A stretch of DNA of 64,000 bases from Aerococcaceae bacterium DSM 111020 (GTDB lineage Bacteria > Bacillota > Bacilli > Lactobacillales > Aerococcaceae), in the NCBI GenBank assembly GCA_015863185.1, contig JACBXP010000001.1, positions 124,001 to 188,000 on the forward strand, given 5' to 3'. The position numbers and the translations under genes were made by a program. Numbering within the stretch: the stretch's first letter is position 1; every line of letters starts with the position of its first letter. Of this stretch, positions 56,583-64,000 are shown piece after piece. Below the pieces are notes generated by a model. That model did not search any database. It had not been told where the DNA came from and saw only the letters and a program-made list of their open reading frames with translations.

Positions 56583-57915
56583 TTATATTGTTATTGGTGG
56601 CGGTAGTGGAGGGATAGCCTCTGCTAATCGTGCAGCGGAATATGGGGCAAACGTTGCGGTGATTGAAGAAAATCAGATCGGCGGAACATGTGTCAACCGC
56701 GGCTGTGTTCCTAAGAAAGTCGCGTGGTATGCATCAAAAGTAAGTGATGCAATTCATCGTTATGGCCCAGGTTATGGCTTTGAAGCAGACAATGTGACCT
56801 TTGATTACTCTGAATTTAAACGTGCACAAGATGGTTATGTTGCCCGTTCCCGACAAGGGTATACGAATCGCTTTAATTCGAATGGCATTACATTAATCGA
56901 AGGACACGCTGAATTCGTTGATGCGAATACATTACAAGTGGATGAAGAGCAATATACTGCCAAACACATACTGATCGCAACAGGTGGACGTCCGCGGAAT
57001 GTGGAAGTTCCAGGTGGTGAATTATTAGATAATTCAGATGACTTCTTTAATTGGGAGACATTACCTGAGTCTGTTGTAGTCGTAGGAGCGGGTTATATAG
57101 CTGTCGAATTAGCGCAAGTTTTGCACGGATTAGGTGTAGACACTTCTCTGGCAGTCCGTCATGACCGACCATTAAGAAAATTTGATGAAACCATTATCAA
57201 AGAATGGTTGGAGCTGAATGAGGCAAATGGACCAAAATTATTGTATCAAACCGATTTTGATCAGTATGAAGAAATAGAGGGCCAGATTGCTTGTTATCAA
57301 GATGGTCGTGAAATTATTCGTGCTGACCGTGTGATTCAAGCGATTGGTCGTCAGCCAAATACAGAACATTTAGGTCTTGAAAATACGAAAATCGAATTAG
57401 ATGACAAAGGACATGTCGTCGTCAATGATAATCATGAAACAGCGGAAGCAGGAATTTATGCGATTGGTGACGTAATAGACCGTATTGATTTAACACCTGT
57501 AGCCATACGTGCTGGCCGTCAATTGTCTGAATATCTCTTTAATCAAGCTGCGAGTGCTGAAATTGATTATACGAATGTGCCAACTGTTGTGTTCAGTCAT
57601 CCAGCGATTGGAACGATTGGCTTAACAGAAGCACAAGCACGTGAAGAATATGCAGAAGATGAAATAAAGATTTATAACAATCGTTTCTATTCAATGTATG
57701 CTTCAGCAGCATGGCATCGTGAGCCTTGTCATTTTAAATTGGTTTGTGTTGGAGATGAAGAACGTGTTATCGGTCTTCACGCGATTGGCGAAGGGGTTGA
57801 TGAAATGATTCAAGGCTTTGGTGTTGCGATGAAGATGGGTGCAACTAAGAAAGACTTTGATTCAGTGATTGCTATTCACCCGACTGGAGCTGAAGAATTC
57901 GTGACCATGCGTTAG
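56566..57915 (+). CDS. gor: glutathione-disulfide reductase
   Basis: A 449-residue NADPH-dependent flavoenzyme. The FAD motif is VIGGGSGGIASANRAAEYG, the redox disulfide is in GGTCVNRGCVPKK, the NADPH motif VVVGAGYIAVELAQVL is followed by an arginine (VRHDRPLRKFD) as in glutathione reductases, and the C-terminal active-site His-Pro-Thr is in AIHPTGAEEF. It regenerates reduced glutathione. It starts with TTG after AAGGAAGGAAC and overlaps the C39-like gene. In a bacterium that makes H2O2 with GlpO, it is a likely defence gene. Whether this organism makes or imports glutathione is unknown. Confidence 0.88.
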   Translation: MTKEFDYIVIGGGSGGIASANRAAEYGANVAVIEENQIGGTCVNRGCVPKKVAWYASKVSDAIHRYGPGYGFEADNVTFDYSEFKRAQDGYVARSRQGYTNRFNSNGITLIEGHAEFVDANTLQVDEEQYTAKHILIATGGRPRNVEVPGGELLDNSDDFFNWETLPESVVVVGAGYIAVELAQVLHGLGVDTSLAVRHDRPLRKFDETIIKEWLELNEANGPKLLYQTDFDQYEEIEGQIACYQDGREIIRADRVIQAIGRQPNTEHLGLENTKIELDDKGHVVVNDNHETAEAGIYAIGDVIDRIDLTPVAIRAGRQLSEYLFNQAASAEIDYTNVPTVVFSHPAIGTIGLTEAQAREEYAEDEIKIYNNRFYSMYASAAWHREPCHFKLVCVGDEERVIGLHAIGEGVDEMIQGFGVAMKMGATKKDFDSVIAIHPTGAEEFVTMR

Positions 57916-57941
57916 GTCTAATCCATCTCAATGCAAATTAA

Positions 57942-57971
57942 TTGACTTCAATTCATTAAAAAGCCTATAAT
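57942..57971 (+). promoter_or_regulatory. promoter of the GlsB-like gene
   Basis: TTGACT (57942-57947) and TATAAT (57966-57971) are separated by 18 bases, giving a start near 57978. Confidence 0.62.
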
Positions 57972-57976
57972 TAGGA

Positions 57977-58002
57977 TACAAAGTAAAACTTTGTAATTTT
58001 TT
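57977..58002 (+). promoter_or_regulatory. terminator-like hairpin at the 5' end of the glsB-like mRNA
   Basis: TACAAAGT pairs perfectly with ACTTTGTA around AAA, followed by six T (57997-58002). It begins almost at the predicted start of transcription and precedes the ribosome site AAGGAG (58008-58013). Confidence 0.5.
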
Positions 58003-58021
58003 AAATCAAGGAGTTGATAAC

Positions 58022-58267
58022 ATGATTTGGTCAATTATCGTTGGTGGCCTCATTGGTTGGGGCGCAGGATTAATTATGGGAAGAGACATTCCAGGTGGAG
58101 TCATCGGGAATATTATTGCAGGATTCGTTGGATCTTGGTTAGGTAATATGTTCTTCCAAGGTTTTGGACCAGTAGTCGGCGGATTTTACATTCTTCCTTC
58201 ATTGATCGGTGCAATTATTCTTATCGCCATTGTGTCCTTTGTCTTGGGGCATAGTAGACGTCGATAA
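58022..58267 (+). CDS. GlsB/YeaQ/YmgE-family small stress membrane protein
   Basis: An 81-residue membrane protein of about three hydrophobic helices rich in Gly: SIIVGGLIGWGAGLIMG, the central GVIGNIIAGFVGSWLGN and the C-terminal IGAIILIAIVSFVLGH. This is the transglycosylase-associated protein family (GlsB in Enterococcus), found in stress-response gene sets but of unknown mechanism. It is monocistronic with its own promoter and terminator, and its leader contains a terminator-like hairpin, which suggests post-initiation control. Confidence 0.85.
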   Translation: MIWSIIVGGLIGWGAGLIMGRDIPGGVIGNIIAGFVGSWLGNMFFQGFGPVVGGFYILPSLIGAIILIAIVSFVLGHSRRR

Positions 58268-58289
58268 TGAACAGTTGTCGAGATTAAAG

Positions 58290-58314
58290 GAGCCACATTT
58301 GTGGCTCTTTTTTT
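58290..58314 (+). terminator. intrinsic terminator after the GlsB-like gene
   Basis: GAGCCACA pairs perfectly with TGTGGCTC around TT, followed by seven T. Confidence 0.9.
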
Positions 58315-58422
58315 GTTTGTAATAAATACAAAGTTTGAAATTAAAATGAGCCATTTTTTCCATGTACTAGTCCAATAATAAATAAAACAGTCGGATAAAT
58401 GAATAATTAAATAATATTTATA

Positions 58423-58431
58423 TGATATAAT
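58423..58431 (+). promoter_or_regulatory. extended -10 promoter of the SNF2-helicase gene
   Basis: TGATATAAT gives an extended -10 in an AT-rich region (58315-58430 otherwise shows nothing). The transcript would start near 58438, leaving a leader of about 80 bases. Confidence 0.5.
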
Positions 58432-58451
58432 TTAAAATAAATTAATGAAGC

Positions 58452-58505
58452 GCATTTACCATGGAAATGCAATCAACATCAGCATAAAATATGATGTTGA
58501 TTTTT
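58452..58505 (+). promoter_or_regulatory. two adjacent hairpins in the SNF2-helicase leader, the second terminator-like
   Basis: GCATTT (58452-58457) pairs with AAATGC (58465-58470) around a seven-base loop. Directly after it, AATCAACATCA (58471-58481) pairs perfectly with TGATGTTGATT (58492-58502), ending in a five-T run just before the ribosome site AAGAAAGGG (58506-58514). The second stem is a good intrinsic terminator placed ahead of the gene it precedes. Confidence 0.55.
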
Positions 58506-58519
58506 AAGAAAGGGATATT

Positions 58520-61357
58520 ATGGAAATCACTAAATCGATTGCAGCAGATTATCAAAGCCGAATAAAAGAAAATAAAGAACGCTTATTGAAGGTTGATTTT
58601 CAGTATCATGATACAAAATTAAAAGAAATGGCTCAAAATGTACGTGATGATTTTTTGAAAAACGTGCTAAATTTTTTACCAAAAAATATTTTGAAAGAAA
58701 TAGCTGTAGATAAAAATTCTCCAAAATCATTGTTAAAATTAAGTAATCGAAAATTATCGAATGATCAGTTATTCGATAAAGTGTTTGAAGATATAAAAAA
58801 TCAAACTTTTCCAATATTTCATCAAACAAACAATGCTTTTGAAAGAGATTTTTTAAATTATTTAAGTCAAATAAACAAAGTGAAACAAAACTTAACTGAT
58901 CTACAAGAGGAATATCTTGATTTACTTAATCTATTGGAGGAGTCTACTCAGACAATCATAAAATTTGAACGCAATAAATTTTTTAGTTTCTTTCAAAGAC
59001 CAAGTACCAAAGAAAAAATCAACCATGCAAAAAAACGACTTAATCAAGAATATTCTAAATTGAATTCATTAGAAACATCATTGACCACTTTAATGACTGA
59101 GAGGCTAGAATCGGTACAAGACATCCATGAATTAGAGAGATCTACAGATGACTATGTTCATAAAATGATTGAAGTGTTAGAGGTAAATACCGAGAAACCT
59201 GATCCATTATTTAGTAAAATTGTTGATATAAATGAGGATATTTTATATCAAATCGACCAATTTAATATCCAGAAAATTGATGAACAAATTATTGAATTGT
59301 GGCAACAGTTCGTTGAAGATCAGATTCAAAACGAATTGGATACCATTCCGTTAGATGTATTACAAGCAAGTTTCCCAAATGATTTTTCTTGGCATGAATA
59401 TTATTTGGCTGGTTATAAAACAATTGGGGATATTAAAAATGTGGATAATCATTTTTTACGGTTAAGGACGGATATTAGTCAGCAAGAGTCTGAACGACTT
59501 CAACATCATATTGAAGCATTTATTCAAAATCGTATTAAACGATATAAGCCAAAATTTAATGTTGATAAATTTGGAACTTATGAATTTGTAATATTGAATA
59601 AGATTCATCAGAGACAACAGATTCCATCCAGAACAAAACAATTAATTCAAAAGATTCAGCCAGATTTGGACGAGTTATCGGAATTATTGTTGTATTTAAA
59701 AGCAGAATATTATAATAATATTCAAATCGCTGAATTGTCAGAAAAGAAAAGAAGGAAAATTATTAAAATTTTAAAAGATTGGGTTCTCCAGTTATCAGCG
59801 ATTCAGGATTTAATAAAAGATGTGGATTTAACAACGCCTAAAGCTTTAAGTAAAAAACAATTGAAGCATGATTTTTTAAAAAATAGTGCAACTTATTATG
59901 CCGTATTAGATCAACTAATTGGAGTTTCATCAGACTACAAACCAAATGATATACCGGATTATATCGTAGATGAAGTGAATGCATTTGATATTAACCTGGT
60001 TGATTTAGAAGTCGCACTGAGAAGTTATCAACTTTTCGGCGCTAAATATGGGCTTCATTTCAAACGAACTTTATTAGGGGATGAAATGGGATTGGGAAAG
60101 ACAATTCAAGCAATCGCGATGATAAACCATCTATATCAATCTAATCAACGACATTCTATCGTTATTTGTCCTTTAAGTGTTTTGCCGAATTGGCAAAGAG
60201 AAATTGACAAGTGGTCTTATATACCCAATTATGTCTATCGTGGAAAAGATCGTAAACCAATTTTAAATAAGTGGTTGTCTCAAGGTGGCATTTTGTTATT
60301 GAATTATGAACAAGCAAAACATCTGCTAGAAAATGATAAGATAAATCGATTTGCCTGTTTAATTGTTGATGAAGCTCACTTAATCAAAAATCCGACCGCA
60401 AAACGTACACAGGCGGTAAAGGAACTAGGTAAAAAAGCAGAATATGCTCTGTTTTTAACAGGCACACCGATCGAAAATCGAGTCAAGGAAATGCAACATT
60501 TAATTTCGATGTTAAATGAATCTTTATCTAATCGTATTACGAGACAGATGGCTGAAAGAAATCCAGAAGAATTTAAGCAGTTAACAGCATTGGTTTATCT
60601 ACGACGTAAACGAATCGATGTGCTTGAAGAATTACCTAATAAAGAAGAAATTGAATTATGGTCTAATTTTAGTGATGTGGAACAAGCTTACTATAATGAA
60701 GCTTTAGAAATGGGAATTAGTGGGTTGATGAAGATGCGTCAAGCAGGTTTTATGGGACAAAATCCAAAACATTCGGCAAAATTGAGTCAGGTTATGAGCA
60801 TATGTAATGAAGCAAATGACAATGACCATAAAGTGCTCATTTTTTCATTTTTCCTAGATGTTTTAAATATTATTGAGCAAGAATTAGGAAATAGTGTTAT
60901 CGGAAGAATTCAGGGTAGTGTTTCAGTGAAGGAACGTCAAAATATGATTGATGACTTCACAAATGCGAGTGCCGGTTCAGTTCTTTTGTGCCAAATTGAT
61001 TCAGCTGGAGTAGGATTAAATATTCAAGCTGCGAATGTGATTATACTATGTGAACCACAATGGAAGCCTTCCACAGAAAATCAAGCAATTAGTCGAGCGT
61101 ATCGTATGGGACAGACTCGAGATGTTATCGTATATCGACTATTAACTCAAGATAGTATCGATGAATCAATCACAGAGGTTCTTTACCATAAAACAAAAAT
61201 CTTTAATCAATATGCGAATGATTCAATAGTTTCTGAAGCTTATGATCGACGTGAAATAGAAGAACAATCAGCAAAAAATATTAAAAAGTATATCTTCAAA
61301 ATAGAACAGGAGCGTCTCTTAGAACTAAAGAATAAAGAAAAATCATTGACAAAATAA
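58520..61357 (+). CDS. SNF2-family DEAD/DEAH helicase with a long unrecognised N-terminal half
   Basis: A 945-residue protein. The C-terminal half is a Swi2/Snf2 ATPase: Walker A in LLGDEMGLGKTIQAIAM (about residue 520), DEAH box in LIVDEAHLIKN (about 617), LTGTPIENR, and the helicase-C motifs AGVGLNIQAANVIILCEP and ISRAYRMGQTRD. Residues 1-500 have no domain I recognise: charged helical and coiled-coil-like stretches (about 115-215), then a helix-hairpin-helix-like piece near HEYYLAGYKTIGDI. The gene is AT-rich like an accessory gene and stands alone with its own promoter, two leader hairpins and no close partner gene. Snf2 proteins move along DNA and remodel bound proteins; a repair or defence role is possible but not shown. 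Confidence 0.82.
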   Translation: MEITKSIAADYQSRIKENKERLLKVDFQYHDTKLKEMAQNVRDDFLKNVLNFLPKNILKEIAVDKNSPKSLLKLSNRKLSNDQLFDKVFEDIKNQTFPIFHQTNNAFERDFLNYLSQINKVKQNLTDLQEEYLDLLNLLEESTQTIIKFERNKFFSFFQRPSTKEKINHAKKRLNQEYSKLNSLETSLTTLMTERLESVQDIHELERSTDDYVHKMIEVLEVNTEKPDPLFSKIVDINEDILYQIDQFNIQKIDEQIIELWQQFVEDQIQNELDTIPLDVLQASFPNDFSWHEYYLAGYKTIGDIKNVDNHFLRLRTDISQQESERLQHHIEAFIQNRIKRYKPKFNVDKFGTYEFVILNKIHQRQQIPSRTKQLIQKIQPDLDELSELLLYLKAEYYNNIQIAELSEKKRRKIIKILKDWVLQLSAIQDLIKDVDLTTPKALSKKQLKHDFLKNSATYYAVLDQLIGVSSDYKPNDIPDYIVDEVNAFDINLVDLEVALRSYQLFGAKYGLHFKRTLLGDEMGLGKTIQAIAMINHLYQSNQRHSIVICPLSVLPNWQREIDKWSYIPNYVYRGKDRKPILNKWLSQGGILLLNYEQAKHLLENDKINRFACLIVDEAHLIKNPTAKRTQAVKELGKKAEYALFLTGTPIENRVKEMQHLISMLNESLSNRITRQMAERNPEEFKQLTALVYLRRKRIDVLEELPNKEEIELWSNFSDVEQAYYNEALEMGISGLMKMRQAGFMGQNPKHSAKLSQVMSICNEANDNDHKVLIFSFFLDVLNIIEQELGNSVIGRIQGSVSVKERQNMIDDFTNASAGSVLLCQIDSAGVGLNIQAANVIILCEPQWKPSTENQAISRAYRMGQTRDVIVYRLLTQDSIDESITEVLYHKTKIFNQYANDSIVSEAYDRREIEEQSAKNIKKYIFKIEQERLLELKNKEKSLTK

Positions 61358-61477
61358 TGAGATAATAAGTCTGAAAATTAAAATAGGAATTCTTAATTTG
61401 ATAATTTTCGCATCCTTTATCATGATTATGTTATGATAGTTAAAGTAAAGAATTTTGACTGATGATTGGAGGGACAC

Positions 61478-62245
61478 ATGTCACAAGAACAAAAGCAAAT
61501 CTTTGGAAAAAAATATGAGATAACCAAGGATAATTTAAGTAAAGGAAAAAACACTTTAGCCATTGGGTATATGTTAGATATGGCATTAGACACATCCTCA
61601 GCTCATGATGACTATTTAACGCAAGTAGCTAATTTTATTGAGCCATTAATCTCAGATCGTGAGACATGGGTTGTCACTCAGTATTCGATTGATATTCATG
61701 CCTTACCACAATTAGAAGACGAGATTACCATACAGACGGAAGTGATATTAGCGAATCATTTTTTCGTCAATCGACATTTTCAATTAATGCGTAATGAAGA
61801 GGTTTGTGTCGATATTTATAGTCAATATGTGGGAATCGATTTAGATACACGTGAAGCGGTAAGACTCGATGTTCGTGAACTTAAAGCTGCAAATATCGTG
61901 ACTGAACACCCCAATCGTCGCTTTGCAAAAATAAAAGTTCACCCAGATTTTCAAGATAAGAGTGAAATAGAATATGCTATTCAAGATAAGGACATTGACT
62001 ATAACCACCATGTTAATAACACAGTGTATATTAATTGGTGCTTAGCTGCCTTGCCAGCAGAATTCACTCAAACAAATGAGTTAAAGCATATTGATGTCAA
62101 ATATGGACAGGAAATTCTTCCGAATGCAACCGTTACGATTGAATCATATTTTTATATGAATGATGAAGAACCATACACGGTCCATTTAATTAAGAATCAA
62201 AACACGGAAGAAACAGCCTGTCATATTCAAATGTTTTGGAAATAA
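61478..62245 (+). CDS. acyl-ACP thioesterase (FatA/FatB-like, bacterial)
   Basis: A protein of about 255 residues with two hot-dog folds. FGKKYEI, TLAIGYMLDMALDTSS and WVVTQYSIDIHALPQ belong to the first, and the second holds the catalytic-type residues DKDIDYNHHVNNTVYINWCL (Asp, Asn and His region of the family) and IDVKYGQEI. It releases free fatty acids from acyl-ACP in the cytoplasm. ATG 61478 follows GGAGGG and is preferred to a TTG at 61466. map follows after 18 bases. Its exact chain-length preference is unknown. Confidence 0.86.
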   Translation: MSQEQKQIFGKKYEITKDNLSKGKNTLAIGYMLDMALDTSSAHDDYLTQVANFIEPLISDRETWVVTQYSIDIHALPQLEDEITIQTEVILANHFFVNRHFQLMRNEEVCVDIYSQYVGIDLDTREAVRLDVRELKAANIVTEHPNRRFAKIKVHPDFQDKSEIEYAIQDKDIDYNHHVNNTVYINWCLAALPAEFTQTNELKHIDVKYGQEILPNATVTIESYFYMNDEEPYTVHLIKNQNTEETACHIQMFWK

Positions 62246-62263
62246 TTTGTAGAAAGGAATTAT

Positions 62264-63022
62264 ATGGTAACATTAAAATCACCAAGAGAAATAGAAATGA
62301 TGACCGAATCGGGTCAATTATTAGCAAGTATTCATGTAGCATTGCGAGACTTCATTAAACCAGGTGTAACGACCATGGAAATTGATCAATTTGTCGAAGA
62401 AAAAATACGTGAAGCGGGAGGAATTCCTGCGCAGATTGGCTATGAGGGGTATGAATATGCTACTTGTACGAGTGTCAATGACGAAATCTGTCATGGTTTC
62501 CCATCCGATTATGAGTTAAAGCAAGGCGACATCGTGAAAGTGGATTTCTGCATCGATTTAGATGGAGCAATCTCAGATTCTTGTTGGTGTTATGCTGTCG
62601 GAGAAATTAGCGAAGAACATCAAACATTGATGGATGTGACAAAAGAATGTCTCTATCGAGGCATTGAACAAGCTCAAGTCGGAAATCGGATAGGTGACAT
62701 CGGTGCGGCTATTCAAGAATATGCTGAAAGTAAAGGGTTTGGTGTCGTGCGTGATTTTATTGGGCATGGGATCGGTCCTTCCATTCACGAAGCACCACAA
62801 GTGCCACATTATGGTATTGCTGGAAAAGGCAAACGATTAAAAGAAGGCATGACGATTACGATTGAACCGATGATTACTACCGGTACTTGGCAAATGACCA
62901 TGGATGATAATGGTTGGACGGCACGGACCCGTGATGGGGGTTACTGTGCACAATATGAACATTCCATCGCGATTACAGCAGATGGTCCTGTGTTAATGAC
63001 CGATCAAGAAACGGTGCACTAA
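62264..63022 (+). CDS. map: methionine aminopeptidase, type I
   Basis: A 252-residue metalloprotease that removes the initiator methionine from new proteins. The conserved HGFPSDYELKQGDIVKVDF holds the substrate-side histidine and first metal aspartate, GAISDSCW the second aspartate, GHGIGPSIHEAPQVPHYG the metal histidine, TIEPMI a metal glutamate and YEHSIAIT the last glutamate. The type I layout has no insert. It follows the acyl-ACP thioesterase gene by 18 bases and is ended by a strong bidirectional terminator. Expected to be essential. Confidence 0.95.
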   Translation: MVTLKSPREIEMMTESGQLLASIHVALRDFIKPGVTTMEIDQFVEEKIREAGGIPAQIGYEGYEYATCTSVNDEICHGFPSDYELKQGDIVKVDFCIDLDGAISDSCWCYAVGEISEEHQTLMDVTKECLYRGIEQAQVGNRIGDIGAAIQEYAESKGFGVVRDFIGHGIGPSIHEAPQVPHYGIAGKGKRLKEGMTITIEPMITTGTWQMTMDDNGWTARTRDGGYCAQYEHSIAITADGPVLMTDQETVH

Positions 63023-63033
63023 TTTATTTAATA

Positions 63034-63084
63034 CAAAAACCGTTCGGAAACATCAATGAATACGATGTTTCTGAACGGTTTTTG
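63034..63084. terminator. bidirectional intrinsic terminator between map and galU
   Basis: CAAAAACCGTTCGGAAACATC pairs with the stretch 63064-63084 over about 21 bp with one mismatch, with A and T runs at both ends. It serves the two convergent genes. Confidence 0.93.
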
Positions 63085-63088
63085 TGTT

Positions 63089-63988
63089 TTATTCTTCTTC
63101 TGAAGAAGAAGCTTGTTTCAATGTGTGTGCTAAATTTTTAATATAGTTACGTAAATCATCCTTGATTTCAGGATGTTTCAGACCATATTCAATACTCATT
63201 TCTAAGAAGCCGATCTTTGAACCGACGTCGTAGCGTTTACCATCGAAACGTTTGGCAAATACACGTTGTGTTTTATTTAATTGGTCGATGGCATCGGTTA
63301 ACTGGATTTCACCACCAGCACCAGGCTCTAATGTCTCAAGAATAGAAAAAATTTGCGGTGTTAATAAATAACGACCGATAATCGCTAAATTACTTGGAGC
63401 ATCTTCAGGTTTTGGTTTTTCGACAAATTGACGCACATTATAAATGCCTGATTCTAATTCCGCTTCTGGGTCAATAACGCCGTATTTATCGGTTTCATCT
63501 TGTGGCACTTCCATGACCGCAATATTCGAAGCAGCAGTTTCATCATAGACATCAATCAGTTGTTTTGTGAGTGGGATATCACTTTCCATGATATCATCAC
63601 CCAGCATGACAACAAAAGGTTCATTCCCAACAAATGCTTTCGCTTGAAGCACAGCATGGCCTAATCCTTTGGGATAAGGTTGGCGAACAAAATATAAATT
63701 GACGTCAGGTTGGTCATGTAATATTTTGAGTAAGTCTGTTTTACCAGCCGACTCTAAATGTTGTTCTAACTCAATATTGGCATCGAAGTGATCTTCAATT
63801 GGACGCTTATTCTTTCCGGTAATAATTAGCACTTCTTCAATCCCTGAATTGACCGCTTCTTCAACGATAAATTGAATGGTCGGTTTATCGACAATGGGTA
63901 ACATTTCTTTTGCCATTGCCTTGGTAGCAGGCAAAAACCGTGTCCCTAATCCTGCAGCGGGGATAACCGCTTTTTTAACTTTTGACAT
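63089..63988 (-). CDS. galU: UTP-glucose-1-phosphate uridylyltransferase
   Basis: A 299-residue nucleotidyltransferase making UDP-glucose for glycolipids, teichoic acid decoration or exopolysaccharide. The nucleotide motif [22 protein letters not shown] is at the N-terminus, followed by [23 protein letters not shown] (metal aspartate) and [20 protein letters not shown], all typical of bacterial GalU. The C-terminus ends in an acidic SSSEEE tail. The start codon lies 12 bases from the window edge, and a GGGAGAGA ribosome site is just visible upstream of it. Confidence 0.95.
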   Translation of the reverse strand: MSKVKKAVIPAAGLGTRFLPATKAMAKEMLPIVDKPTIQFIVEEAVNSGIEEVLIITGKNKRPIEDHFDANIELEQHLESAGKTDLLKILHDQPDVNLYFVRQPYPKGLGHAVLQAKAFVGNEPFVVMLGDDIMESDIPLTKQLIDVYDETAASNIAVMEVPQDETDKYGVIDPEAELESGIYNVRQFVEKPKPEDAPSNLAIIGRYLLTPQIFSILETLEPGAGGEIQLTDAIDQLNKTQRVFAKRFDGKRYDVGSKIGFLEMSIEYGLKHPEIKDDLRNYIKNLAHTLKQASSSEEE

Positions 63989-64000
63989 TTAATCTCTCCC

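Noticed and set aside
61391-61440. FabT-like AATTTGATAATTTT and the dyad TATCAT-N9-ATGATA upstream of the acyl-ACP thioesterase gene
   Set aside because: Only a half-site of a FabT-type sequence and a short AT-rich dyad; both are expected by chance in DNA of this composition.

Overview
The window is AT-rich, gene-dense DNA from a low-GC Gram-positive bacterium of the order Lactobacillales. Supporting signs are the WalRK system with YycH/YycI partners, gatCAB joined to pcrA-ligA-camS, an H2O2-forming glycerol-3-phosphate oxidase (glpO) between glpK and glpF, a Mga-type regulator, peptidoglycan L,D-transpeptidases of the enterococcal Ldt(fm) type and CcpA-type cre sites. A family such as Aerococcaceae or Carnobacteriaceae is plausible, but this rests on gene content and is not proven. 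I see no rRNA, tRNA, CRISPR array, insertion sequence or prophage.

Layout. 0-3 kb: end of a cshA-type RNA helicase, then acpS, alr and a metallo-beta-lactamase-fold hydrolase in one operon. 3-9 kb: a c-di-AMP-receptor-like CBS protein (minus strand) divergent from a CNNM/CorC-type membrane protein, a TrmR-like methyltransferase, L,D-transpeptidase 1, and a cation/proton antiporter (minus). 9-15 kb: walR-walK-walH-walI, a terminator, then yycJ. 15-22 kb: a tetR gene divergent from a three-gene operon (RlmI-like methyltransferase, ABC ATPase, very large FtsX-type permease with a long coiled coil). 22-26 kb: envelope genes of unclear role (zinc-ribbon membrane protein with a degenerate beta-lactamase fold, a HTH-like protein, a GH73-like hydrolase). 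26-31 kb: an N-acetylglucosamine-type PTS permease, an unrecognised TIM-barrel-like protein and a cre-controlled aldehyde dehydrogenase. 31-41 kb: a PurK-like protein with a lost active-site motif, pcrA, ligA, camS and gatCAB. 41-43 kb: L,D-transpeptidase 2. 43-50 kb: an NADH-oxidase-like flavoprotein lacking the redox cysteine, overlapping a Mga-like regulator, then cre-glpK-glpO-glpF. 50-58 kb: uvrC (minus), an M3 peptidase, a Gfo/Idh/MocA oxidoreductase, a second DEAD-box helicase, a C39-like protein with an odd start, glutathione reductase and a GlsB-like membrane protein. 58-64 kb: a SNF2-type helicase behind two leader hairpins, an acyl-ACP thioesterase, map and galU (minus).

How the genes fit together. 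Much of the window concerns the cell wall and its surveillance: alr makes D-alanine, two L,D-transpeptidases cross-link peptidoglycan, a GH73-like enzyme cuts it, and WalRK controls wall turnover. A second theme is carbon and redox: PTS amino-sugar uptake, glycerol uptake and oxidation with H2O2 release, aldehyde oxidation under a cre site, and glutathione reductase as a likely protective partner. Genome upkeep is represented by pcrA, ligA and uvrC.

Most of the window is ordinary core genome. The parts most worth a second look are the SNF2 helicase with its unexplained N-terminal half and structured leader, several proteins that keep a known fold but have lost catalytic residues (PurK-like, beta-lactamase-like, NADH-oxidase-like), the TetR/methyltransferase/giant-permease locus, the TIM-barrel-like gene behind the PTS permease, and the C39-like gene whose best-placed start codon is ATT.
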